Shown here piece by piece: positions 7,014 to 13,222 of a stretch of 14,889 bases of DNA; position 1 is the first letter of the stretch, and each line of letters begins with the position of its first letter. Made by a program: the position numbers and the translations under genes. Source of the stretch: Phycisphaerales bacterium (GTDB taxonomy: Bacteria > Planctomycetota > Phycisphaerae > Phycisphaerales > UBA1924); assembly GCA_020054055.1 (NCBI GenBank), contig JAGVLZ010000033.1, positions 1 through 14,889 on the forward strand, read 5' to 3'. Below the pieces are notes generated by a model, which saw only the letters and a program-made list of their open reading frames with translations, ran no database searches and was not told the origin of the DNA.

Positions 7014-7055
7014 GGGGAGTGGGGAGTGGGGAGTGGGGAGTAGGAAATAGGAAAT
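7014..7055 (+). repeat. Heptamer tandem repeat GGGGAGT x4 then AGGAAAT x2, with a G-quadruplex motif
   Basis: Four perfect GGGGAGT units (7014-7041) give GGGG tracts at 7014, 7021, 7028 and 7035, each separated by AGT. This is a canonical four-tract, four-tetrad quadruplex motif on the strand that is coding for the flanking genes. Two AGGAAAT units follow in the same 7-bp register. The block is between the glutamine amidotransferase and the DNA glycosylase. Confidence 0.9.
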
Positions 7056-7067
7056 AGCCAAAGACCC

Positions 7068-7102
7068 CGAACCCCGAACCCTGAACCCTGAACCCTGAAC
7101 CC
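7068..7102. repeat. Heptamer tandem repeat (C/T)GAACCC x5
   Basis: There are two CGAACCC and three TGAACCC units, ending nine bases before the glycosylase ATG at 7112. Six C-runs at exact 7-nt intervals start at 7065. The opposite strand reads as GGGTTCA/GGGTTCG repeats, which are also quadruplex-capable and superficially telomere-like. No Shine-Dalgarno lies between the repeat and the ATG. Confidence 0.9.
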
Positions 7103-7111
7103 CAAGTCCCC

Positions 7112-8044
7112 ATGCCCTCTCGCTTCACCATCCCCGTCCCCGCCGACTTTGTCTTTAGGAGGGACGTCTGTTCCTACGGCTATTTCCTGCTCGCGCCCAA
7201 CCTCTGGGTGCCCGAGCGCCTGACGCTCATCCGGCCGCTGGAACTGACCAGCGGCATCGCTTCATTCGCCTTCTCACAGCCCCGCGGGCGCGGCAAGCCC
7301 ATCCGCGTGGTCGCGGACCGAGCAGTCTCGAAGAGGGACCGGGACGAGGCCGAGCCGCTGATCCGGCGCATGTTCAGCCTCGACGACCCCGACGTGCGCG
7401 ATTTTCACAAGGTGGACCCACGCTGGAAAAGATCCGGCCGCGCTCGACTCTTCCGCTCGCCCACTTTCTTTGAGGACCTGATCAAGACCGTGACGAGTTG
7501 CAACGTCACCTGGCCCAGCACCGTCGGCATGAACCGCCGGTTGTGCGAAGTCATCAACCCCGCGTTCCCCTCGGCCGGGCAACTCGCCCGGAAACGCCCC
7601 GCGATGCTCCGCGCCCGCTGCGGCGTCGGCTACCGCGACGCCCGGATCGTTCAACTGGCGAAGTTGCACCGGTCGGGCGAACTCGACCCGGCGTGGCTGG
7701 CCGATCCCGCCAACTCGGACGAATCCGTCTTCAAGGCGCTCCTGGCACTCCCCGGAATCGGGCCGTATGGCGCCGGAAACCTGATGCAACTCCTGGGCCG
7801 CTACTCGCGCCTTGCGGTGGACACGGAGACCATCCGCCACGGCAAGGCGACTCTGGGGATGACCGGCAACGAACGCCAGATCACGAAGGCGCTGCACGCC
7901 CACTACGACCCCTTCGGCCGGCACAAGTTCCGCTCCTTCTGGTTCGAGGTCTGGCAGTTCTACGAATCCAAGCAAGGCCCCGCCTGGACGTGGGAACCGA
8001 AGACGACCGGCAAGGCGTTCACGGCGGCGCTCTTGAAGGATTGA
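7112..8044 (+). CDS. HhH-GPD DNA glycosylase (AlkA/OGG-like 3-methyladenine glycosylase)
   Basis: This 310-residue base-excision repair enzyme removes damaged bases from DNA. The helix-hairpin-helix LPGIGPYGAGNLMQLLGR (213-230) is followed by the catalytic aspartate D237 in LAVDTETIRH, the standard HhH-GPD arrangement. The hairpin has no lysine where OGG1 carries its Schiff-base lysine, so a monofunctional, AlkA-type glycosylase is favoured. The region 117-150 (SPTFFEDLIKTVTSCNVTWPSTVGMNRRLCE) matches the start of the HhH-GPD fold, in which AlkA/OGG1 proteins have 'L.e.lv..I..Qq.s...a'. The N-terminal 110 residues look like the AlkA/OGG N-domain. The substrate cannot be read from sequence. 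The ATG at 7112 has no Shine-Dalgarno and directly follows a heptamer repeat. Nothing suggests an operon with the amidotransferase other than orientation. Confidence 0.9.
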   Translation: MPSRFTIPVPADFVFRRDVCSYGYFLLAPNLWVPERLTLIRPLELTSGIASFAFSQPRGRGKPIRVVADRAVSKRDRDEAEPLIRRMFSLDDPDVRDFHKVDPRWKRSGRARLFRSPTFFEDLIKTVTSCNVTWPSTVGMNRRLCEVINPAFPSAGQLARKRPAMLRARCGVGYRDARIVQLAKLHRSGELDPAWLADPANSDESVFKALLALPGIGPYGAGNLMQLLGRYSRLAVDTETIRHGKATLGMTGNERQITKALHAHYDPFGRHKFRSFWFEVWQFYESKQGPAWTWEPKTTGKAFTAALLKD

Positions 8045-8070
8045 ATCTCGGGATTGACTTCCGACAGGGG

Positions 8071-8158
8071 GTGCCACGGCTTGTCCCGAAGGGCAAGCCG
8101 TGCGGACGGGCATTGGCGCCGAATCGCCCGGCTTGCCGAAGCGGGCAAGCCGTGGCAC
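8071..8158. repeat. Nested palindromic repeat: two hairpins within 13-bp outer inverted arms
   Basis: The outer arms GTGCCACGGCTTG (8071-8083) and CAAGCCGTGGCAC (8146-8158) are perfect complements. Inside, CACGGCTTG (8075-8083) pairs with CAAGCCGTG (8094-8102), with CCC/GGG continuing the stem around GAA. Separately, CGGCTTGCC (8129-8137) pairs with GGCAAGCCG (8144-8152). The two local hairpins and the long outer pairing are mutually exclusive. Similar 'GGCTTGCC..GGCAAGCC' palindromes are, as I recall, dispersed in planctomycete genomes. It lies in the 309-nt spacer before speA. Confidence 0.8.
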
Positions 8159-8208
8159 GCGGGCCTCGTCCCTTGCGTGCGCGCGGGGCTCGTTTGCGAA
8201 AAAAATCC

Positions 8209-8236
8209 TTGTCCCGCGCTCAACTTCCGCTATTGT
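8209..8236 (+). promoter_or_regulatory. Possible sigma-70-type promoter for speA
   Basis: TTGTCC (8209-8214) and TATTGT (8231-8236) are separated by 16 bp. Each matches four of six consensus positions, in an A/T-richer patch of an otherwise GC-rich spacer. The spacer 8045-8353 holds this, the palindromic repeat and no gene. Match quality is modest. Confidence 0.3.
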
Positions 8237-8353
8237 TTCGCGGAGCCGGGCGACCCCGCGCCGGCTCGGGGCGAACGGAGTCGCCTGACACACTCGTGCC
8301 ACGTCGCGCCTTGCACGCGCGCACCTGCTCGCCCGCTTTCGGAACCGCTCCTG

Positions 8354-10360
8354 ATGACCACCATCTCGCTCCCCCGGTCCAAGACCGAGTTCCTCCACGG
8401 CAAGTGGACGCCCGAGGACGCCGCGCGTCTCTACGGCGTGACCGACTGGGGCAAGGGCTACGTCGGCGTCAACGCGCAGGGTCACGCCACCGTCATGCCG
8501 CGCAAGAGCATCGAGCAGCCGATCGACCTCTACGAGATCGTCTCGGGGCTCAAAGAGCGCGGGATCCACACGCCGGTGCTCCTCCGATTCAACGACATCC
8601 TCGACCATCGCCTGCGAGAGATCCGCAAGGCCTTCGACGATGCCATCGCCGAGCAGTCGTACACCGGAGGCTACTCCTGCGTCTATCCGATCAAGGTGAA
8701 CCAGCAGCGCCAGGTGTGCGAGCAGATCGCCAGCGCCTGTGTCTCCCTCAACTTCGGCCTCGAAGCGGGCAGCAAGCCCGAACTCCTCGCGGTGCTGGGC
8801 CTCTCGGCCGCCGCGGGCGGGCCGGGCGTGAACGGGATGCCCATCATCTGCAACGGGTTCAAGGACTCGGAGTTCATCGAGACCGTCATCCTCGCGACCA
8901 AACTCGGGCGCAACATCATCCCCGTCGTCGAGAAGTTCAGCGAACTCGAACTCATCGTGAGGCACGCGAAGACCTACGGCGTTCGCCCGAAGATCGGCCT
9001 GCGCGTGAAACTTTCGAGCCGCGGCGCGGGACGGTGGGAATCGTCCGCCGGGGCGCGTTCCAAGTTCGGCCTGTTCATCAGCGAGGTGCTGCGGGCCGTT
9101 GAATACCTGAAGTCCAACGACATGCTGGACTGCCTGAACCTGCTGCACTGCCACGTCGGAAGCCAGTTGTACGACATCCGCGTCCTGAAGAACGCCGTCA
9201 ACGAACTCACCCACATCTACACGGAACTGCACCGCCTCGGCGCGGGCCTCACCATGCTCGACATCGGCGGCGGCATGGGGGTCGATTACGACGGCAGCCA
9301 ATCCGCATGGTCATCGTCTATCAACTACTCCGTCACCGAGTACGCCGCGGACGTGGTCTATCGCATCAAGGGGGTCTGCGATGCGGCGGGCGTGCCTCAC
9401 CCGATGATCATCACCGAGTCGGGGCGCGCGATGGTGGCGTACTCGAGCGTCCTCATCATCGACATCCTCGGCACGAGCCGCTTCGAGTCCAATCCCGATA
9501 TGCAGGCGATCGAGGCCGCGATCAAGAGCGAGCCCGAGCCGCCGCAGCCGGTCGTCGACCTGCTCGAAACTTTCAGGAATCTTACGGATCGCAACCTGGT
9601 CGAGTGCTACCACGACGCGACGCAGGCCCGCGACGAGGTGATGAGCCTCTTCTCGCTCGGCTACATGAGCCTCCCCATGCGCGCCGCCGCGGAGCAGCTC
9701 TTCTGGGCCATCGGGCACAAACTCCTCGAACGGGCCTCGAAGAAGGGCGAACTCCCCGAGGAGTTCGGGGACCTTCCCGAGACGCTCAGCGACATTTATT
9801 TCTGCAACTTCTCCCTCTTCCAGAGCATGCCAGACTCGTGGGCGATCGACCAACTCTTCCCGATCATCCCGATCCACCGCCTCAATGAAGAGCCGACGCG
9901 GCGCGCCGTGCTCGCCGACATCACCTGCGACTCCGACGGGAAGATCGACCACTTCGTCGATAAGCGCATCGACAAGAAGACGCTCGAGTTGCACGAGGTG
10001 AAGGAAACTCCGGGCAACGGATCGTCCGGCGGGAGCGTCGAGCCGTATTACCTGGGCGTGTTCCTTCTCGGCGCCTACCAGGAGATCCTGGGCGATCTGC
10101 ACAACCTGCTGGGCGATACGCACGCGGTCCACATCTCCGTGGACGACACAGGCCGCTGGGATATCGATGAGGTCATCGAGGGTGACACCGTCGAGGAGGT
10201 CCTCGCCTACGTCCAGTACGACATCCCCGATATGAAGCGGGCGATGCGCATGGACGTCGAGGCGGCGTGCAAGCAGGGACGGCTCACCATCTCGGAGGGA
10301 AAGAGCCTGATGCAGTTCTACGACGAAGGCCTTGAGGGGTACACCTACCTCGAAGAGTGA
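8354..10360 (+). CDS. speA: Biosynthetic arginine decarboxylase
   Basis: This 668-residue PLP enzyme (E. coli SpeA is 658) converts arginine to agmatine, the entry to putrescine and spermidine. The PLP-binding lysine is K114 in YPIKVNQQ. HCHVGSQ (265-271), DIGGGMGVDYDG (303-314) and ITESGRAM follow in the order expected for the fold-III barrel. The active-site cysteine is C525 in DITCDSDGKID. The C-terminal YYLGVFLLGAYQEILGDLHNL segment is typical of SpeA rather than of ornithine or diaminopimelate decarboxylases. The ATG at 8354 begins the family-like N-terminus. The frame stays open 100 codons further upstream, through the palindromic repeat, but that part is not protein-like. No Shine-Dalgarno is obvious. 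No agmatinase or agmatine deiminase gene is nearby, so the rest of the pathway lies elsewhere. Confidence 0.97.
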   Translation: MTTISLPRSKTEFLHGKWTPEDAARLYGVTDWGKGYVGVNAQGHATVMPRKSIEQPIDLYEIVSGLKERGIHTPVLLRFNDILDHRLREIRKAFDDAIAEQSYTGGYSCVYPIKVNQQRQVCEQIASACVSLNFGLEAGSKPELLAVLGLSAAAGGPGVNGMPIICNGFKDSEFIETVILATKLGRNIIPVVEKFSELELIVRHAKTYGVRPKIGLRVKLSSRGAGRWESSAGARSKFGLFISEVLRAVEYLKSNDMLDCLNLLHCHVGSQLYDIRVLKNAVNELTHIYTELHRLGAGLTMLDIGGGMGVDYDGSQSAWSSSINYSVTEYAADVVYRIKGVCDAAGVPHPMIITESGRAMVAYSSVLIIDILGTSRFESNPDMQAIEAAIKSEPEPPQPVVDLLETFRNLTDRNLVECYHDATQARDEVMSLFSLGYMSLPMRAAAEQLFWAIGHKLLERASKKGELPEEFGDLPETLSDIYFCNFSLFQSMPDSWAIDQLFPIIPIHRLNEEPTRRAVLADITCDSDGKIDHFVDKRIDKKTLELHEVKETPGNGSSGGSVEPYYLGVFLLGAYQEILGDLHNLLGDTHAVHISVDDTGRWDIDEVIEGDTVEEVLAYVQYDIPDMKRAMRMDVEAACKQGRLTISEGKSLMQFYDEGLEGYTYLEE

Positions 10361-10372
10361 GCGGTGTCTTCG

Positions 10373-10579
10373 GCCCGCGCAGCGGGCGCCAGCCAGTGGA
10401 ACGAATGGCTTCCAGATTCTCTTCAAGCCCGCGTAGCGGGCGACAGCGGCGCGCGGCGTGGGAGTGGCCCAACTCCTGCCGTGCTTTGTGTCGCGCGAGT
10501 CGCGGGCTTCGCCAGGTTCGATGACACCTCATCCACCGGCTGACGCCGGTGGCTAGAGGCTTGCGCCTGCGTTGCAGGC
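10373..10579. repeat. Cluster of short GC palindromes in the speA downstream spacer
   Basis: The 349-nt spacer 10361-10709 has no gene but holds a run of small perfect hairpins. They are GCCCGC-GCA-GCGGGC (10373-10387), AGCCA/TGGCT (10391-10410), GCCCGC-GTA-GCGGGC (10427-10441), CCACCGGC-TGAC-GCCGGTGG (10533-10552) and GCCTGC-GTT-GCAGGC (10565-10579). An alternative pairing joins GTTGCAG (10571-10577) with CTGCAAC (10591-10597). The units differ in sequence but share a 15-20 nt size and a 3-4 nt loop, apart from AGCCA/TGGCT. None has a T-tract, so an intrinsic terminator is not evident. They look like dispersed intergenic palindromes of the REP type. Confidence 0.75.
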
Positions 10580-10643
10580 TGAAAACCGCGCTGCAACTTG
10601 TAAAAACTGCCCAAACACCCACCAAATCTGACCTTCCTCGGAC

Positions 10644-10671
10644 TTGCCCCGACCTTTTTTGATGCTATGTT
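10644..10671 (+). promoter_or_regulatory. Possible promoter of the PEP-CTERM protein gene
   Basis: TTGCCC (10644-10649) and TATGTT (10666-10671) are 16 bp apart. They lie 38 nt before the GTG start, with a T6 run in the spacer. Each hexamer matches four of six consensus positions. The local A/T enrichment and position are supportive. Confidence 0.35.
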
Positions 10672-10709
10672 GTCACTGCACAGTCGGGAAGCAGAAAGAG
10701 AGTCAGCCC

Positions 10710-11321
10710 GTGAAAACTCAATCGTGGATCGCCCTTCTCGCGGCTATCGCTGTCGGTTCGCCCGCGCTCGCCCGCCCCTCGACCGACTTCGATACAGGCC
10801 CGGAAGGCTGGACCTTCCCCGCTTCCGCAGAATGGCAGCCCACCGGCGGCAACGGCGACGGCTTTATCTTCGGCGGCATTGTCGAAGATGAAAACATCAC
10901 CGCCGGCGCCTTCGCGCCCGCCGAATACCTTGGCAACTGGACGAGCCTGGACAACACCGGCTCGCTCTCATTTGACTTCAAGCGATTCGACAACGGCGAC
11001 GACCCGCGCGCCTTTTTCCCGCTCATCGTCCAGATCGCCGGCCCCGGCGGGAACGCCACATGGACCGGGCCGATCATCCAGAACCCGACCGACTGGACGA
11101 ACTACGTCGTCCCGATCGAGCAGGGCGCCTGGAGCATCGACGACGGCACCTGGGCGGACATCCTCTCCAACGTCGAGACCCTCTACATCCAACTCGAACT
11201 CGTCCTCACCGACGGTCCGATCGACGACACCGCCGGGCTCGACAACGTCGTCCTCGTGCCGGCCCCCTCGGCGTTTGGCGCGCTGGCCCTCGGCCTCTTC
11301 GCCCGCCGTCGCCGCCGGTAA
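10710..11321 (+). CDS. Secreted PEP-CTERM-like protein with a laminin-B-like domain
   Basis: This is a 203-residue exported protein. The signal peptide spans residues 1-21 (VKTQSW, hydrophobic core, cleavage after ALA). Residues 26-182 form a beta-rich domain with the hallmarks of bacterial laminin-B-like domains: FDTGPEGW near the start, a GSLSFDFKRF strand (84-93), WTNYVVPI (129-136), NVETLYIQLEL (154-164) and a closing GLDNVVL (176-182). Such domains are generally carbohydrate- or surface-binding. The C-terminus VPAPSAFGALALGLFARRRRR is a PEP-CTERM-type sorting signal: a P-A-P motif, a short hydrophobic helix and an arginine run. It is recognised by exosortase systems, none of which is encoded here. 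The GTG start at 10710 gives the signal peptide directly; an open frame from 10644 would bury it. The gene stands alone, with its own likely promoter and a strong terminator. Confidence 0.9.
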   Translation: MKTQSWIALLAAIAVGSPALARPSTDFDTGPEGWTFPASAEWQPTGGNGDGFIFGGIVEDENITAGAFAPAEYLGNWTSLDNTGSLSFDFKRFDNGDDPRAFFPLIVQIAGPGGNATWTGPIIQNPTDWTNYVVPIEQGAWSIDDGTWADILSNVETLYIQLELVLTDGPIDDTAGLDNVVLVPAPSAFGALALGLFARRRRR

Positions 11322-11352
11322 TCCGCGAAGCGACAATTCCATTGAACCGAAG

Positions 11353-11381
11353 GCCCCGGACGATCAATCCGGGGCTTTTTT
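11353..11381 (+). terminator. Rho-independent terminator of the PEP-CTERM gene
   Basis: GCCCCGGA (11353-11360) pairs perfectly with TCCGGGGC (11368-11375) around the loop CGATCAA, followed at once by six T (11376-11381). It starts 31 nt after the stop codon and is a textbook intrinsic terminator. Confidence 0.93.
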
Positions 11382-11423
11382 CGTCAGTTTCAGGCCGCAA
11401 CACCAACGGTCCATGGAGCGACA

Positions 11424-11455
11424 CCCACCGAGTATCCTTACCCCTCGTCGGTGGG
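11424..11455. repeat. Perfect 8-bp inverted repeat upstream of the E2 gene
   Basis: CCCACCGA (11424-11431) and TCGGTGGG (11448-11455) flank 16 bp that include TATCCT (11433-11438), a -10-like hexamer. It may be an operator or a hairpin; no clear -35 accompanies it. Confidence 0.35.
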
Positions 11456-11480
11456 CCGGGTCGTCACGCGATGGCCTTTC

Positions 11481-11508
11481 CCGCTGTCCGCTGTCCATTG
11501 TCCATTGT
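11481..11508. repeat. Heptamer tandem repeat CCGCTGT x2, CCATTGT x2
   Basis: Four 7-bp units in perfect register end 13 nt before the E2 ATG at 11522. The sequence between repeat and ATG contains no Shine-Dalgarno. It belongs with the other period-7 blocks at 5347, 6198, 7014 and 7068. Confidence 0.85.
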
Positions 11509-11521
11509 TGACGCCTTCATC

Positions 11522-12916
11522 ATGGCCCATCACAAATCAACCGATCCCAACATCTTCATCCTCCCGGACCTCGGCGAGGGGGTTCACGAGGCCGAACTCA
11601 TCGCGTGGAAGGTCAAACCCGGCGAAAAGGTCGAGGAGCACCAGACCATCGCGGAGATGAACACAGACAAGGCACTGGTCGAGGTCCCCTCGCCCCGCGC
11701 CGGGGTCATCAAGGAACTCAACGGCAACCCGGGCGACATCCTGAAGGTCGGACAGGTGGCATGGACGTACGAAGGCGCCTCAAATGAGCCCCGCGCGCCA
11801 GCAAGGGGTTCTGGTCAAGCCGCCAAGCCCGCAAGCCCTCAAGCCCTCCCGGAAGAGCGCGAAGACGCGGGCACCGTCGTCGGCACGATGTCCGGCTCGC
11901 TCGGCGCGGTCTCGGGCACCGAGGGCAAAGCGCTCGCGACCCCCGCGGTGCGCCGACTCGCACGCGACCTGAATGTGGACATCGACTCCCTCCGCGGAAC
12001 AGGCCTGGGCGGGCGCGTGACCGAAAAAGATGTTCGCAGCGCTTCTGCCTCTTCTACCCCCTCTCGGGGCACGGGTTTGCAACCCGTGTCTACCCCCGCT
12101 GCTTCTTCTCAGCGCCTCGCCACCACTGTTTCGCCTCGCAGCCCTCAGCAGGATGTGCTCGACGAACGCCCGACCGCGATCACCCCCTCGGCCCCGCGCA
12201 CCACACTCGTCCCCACGGGCGACACGCAGCGCATCCCCGTCCGCGGCGTCCGCCGGAATATCTCGCTCCGCCTCCGCCAATCCGTCGATCGCCACGTCCA
12301 CTTCAGCGTGATGGACGAGGCCGACGTGACCGCGCTGGACGATGTTCGCAAGCGCATCGGTGCGGCGAGTGGCGAGAAACTCTCTTACCTCCCCTTCATC
12401 GTCTCGGCCGTCTGCCGCGCGCTCAAGCAGTTCCCGGCGCTCAACGCGACCGTGGACGACGAGGCCGAGGAAATCCTCCGCTACAGCCATGTTCACATGG
12501 GCATCGCCGCCGATACCGAGCAGGGGCTGACCGTCCCCGTCATCCCCAACACCGATTCGATGGGGGTGCTGGAGATCGGGCGGCACATCTCCGAACTCGC
12601 CCGCATGACCCGCGACCGCAGCATCCCGCGCGACCGCCTCATGGGCAGCACCTTCACCATCAGCAACGTCGGCAGTTACGCGGGGCGCTTCGCGACGCCG
12701 ATCATCAACTACCCGGAAGTCGGCATCCTCGCGGCGGGGCGCGTGCGCGAAGGCGTTGTCGCCAAGCACGGCGGGATCCACGTCGCCAAACTCCTCCCGC
12801 TGAGTCTTACCTGCGATCACCGCAGCGTGGATGGGGCCGACGCGGCGCGGTGCCTGGCGCTCATCATGGAGTTGCTGGGGAAGCCGGAAGGGTTGCTGAC
12901 GCCGGCGCGGGGGTAG
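11522..12916 (+). CDS. Dihydrolipoamide acyltransferase, E2 of a 2-oxoacid dehydrogenase complex
   Basis: This 464-residue E2 transfers acyl groups from lipoyl-lysine to CoA. It has one lipoyl domain (about 10-85) with lipoylated K50 in EMNTDKALVEVPSP. An E1/E3-binding domain spans about 138-172 (LATPAVRRLARDLNVDIDSLRG to EKDV). The catalytic domain is about 235-464, with H433 and D437 in LTCDHRSVDGADAARCL and the SNVGSYAG loop at 381-388. It could serve pyruvate or branched-chain substrates, since the domain layout does not decide. The two linkers carry repeat-like DNA: four NCAAGCCC octamers at 11815-11846 (residues about 98-109) and a CACGGGTT/AACCCGTG palindrome at 12070-12088 (within RGTGLQPVS). 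No E1 or E3 gene is adjacent. The ATG at 11522 follows a heptamer repeat and lacks a Shine-Dalgarno. The frame is open far upstream but without E2-like sequence. Confidence 0.94.
   Translation: MAHHKSTDPNIFILPDLGEGVHEAELIAWKVKPGEKVEEHQTIAEMNTDKALVEVPSPRAGVIKELNGNPGDILKVGQVAWTYEGASNEPRAPARGSGQAAKPASPQALPEEREDAGTVVGTMSGSLGAVSGTEGKALATPAVRRLARDLNVDIDSLRGTGLGGRVTEKDVRSASASSTPSRGTGLQPVSTPAASSQRLATTVSPRSPQQDVLDERPTAITPSAPRTTLVPTGDTQRIPVRGVRRNISLRLRQSVDRHVHFSVMDEADVTALDDVRKRIGAASGEKLSYLPFIVSAVCRALKQFPALNATVDDEAEEILRYSHVHMGIAADTEQGLTVPVIPNTDSMGVLEIGRHISELARMTRDRSIPRDRLMGSTFTISNVGSYAGRFATPIINYPEVGILAAGRVREGVVAKHGGIHVAKLLPLSLTCDHRSVDGADAARCLALIMELLGKPEGLLTPARG
11815..11846. repeat. Octamer direct repeat NCAAGCCC inside the E2 coding region
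   Basis: There are four 8-bp units: TCAAGCCG, CCAAGCCC, GCAAGCCC, TCAAGCCC. They lie in the linker between the lipoyl and subunit-binding domains. An 8-bp period shifts frame each unit, giving a Gln/Ala/Lys/Pro/Ser mix rather than a repeated peptide. The core AAGCCC is shared with the intergenic heptamers at 5347-5370. Confidence 0.75.
12070..12088. repeat. Palindrome CACGGGTT-TGC-AACCCGTG inside the E2 coding region
   Basis: This is a perfect 8-bp stem with a 3-nt loop, translated as part of RGTGLQPVS in the linker before the catalytic domain. Near-identical 'ACGGGTTTGCAACCCGT' palindromes are, from memory, dispersed intergenic repeats in planctomycetes, so this looks like an in-frame insertion of such a unit. 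Confidence 0.65.
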
Positions 12917-12937
12917 GTTCCGTATCGCGGAGGAATC

Positions 12938-13222
12938 TTGGACGACACAACCGTCATCTTTCGGGTTCACGCGCTTCGAAGGATGTTTCAGCGCCGGATC
13001 ACCGAGATTGACGTGCGGCTGATCCTGGAGGACGGGCAGGTGATCGAAGAGTATCCGGGCGAGCATCCGTATCCCGGAAGGCTCATCTTCGGCCTGGTCG
13101 ATGGACGCCCCATACACGTCGTTGCCCTTGTTGATTCCGCAACCGGAAGGGCTATCGTTATCACGGTGTACGAGCCGAACCCGCTCTTCTGGCAACCCGG
13201 TTTCAAACGGCGGCGAATCTGA
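12938..13222 (+). CDS. DUF4258 protein, probable toxin of a type II toxin-antitoxin pair
   Basis: This 94-residue basic protein starts at TTG 12938, supported by GGAGG at 12929-12933. Residues 8-70 follow the DUF4258 pattern: FRVHALRRMFQRRITEIDV, then ILEDGQVIEEYPGEHPYPGRL, then DGRPIHVVALVDSATGRAIVITVYEP. Family proteins are small alpha/beta toxin-like domains related in layout to RelE/MqsR-type mRNA interferases. The HA..RM..R. motif near the N-terminus (H11, R15, R18) is the usual conserved feature. The stop overlaps the start of the next gene by one base (TGATG), so the two are translationally coupled. Toxin activity is inferred from family and pairing, not from a known catalytic residue set. 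Confidence 0.85.
   Translation: MDDTTVIFRVHALRRMFQRRITEIDVRLILEDGQVIEEYPGEHPYPGRLIFGLVDGRPIHVVALVDSATGRAIVITVYEPNPLFWQPGFKRRRI

Noticed and set aside
7014..7102. CRISPR-like array
   Set aside because: The units are contiguous 7-mers with no spacers and there are no cas genes nearby.
7007..7111. Gene starting at ATG 7007 after the GGAGG-like repeat
   Set aside because: The frame has no protein-like content and consists of tandem-repeat DNA.
8054..8353. 100-codon upstream in-frame extension of speA
   Set aside because: It runs through the palindromic repeat, has no similarity to the SpeA N-terminus, and the ATG at 8354 gives the normal family length.
7274..9301. Long leftward open frame opposite the glycosylase and speA
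   Set aside because: High-GC third-position bias opens antisense frames. The sense strand encodes two well-supported enzymes.
11060..11521. 154-codon upstream in-frame extension of the E2 gene
   Set aside because: It overlaps the PEP-CTERM gene in another frame, its terminator and a heptamer repeat. The translation is Arg/Pro-rich frame-shadow sequence.
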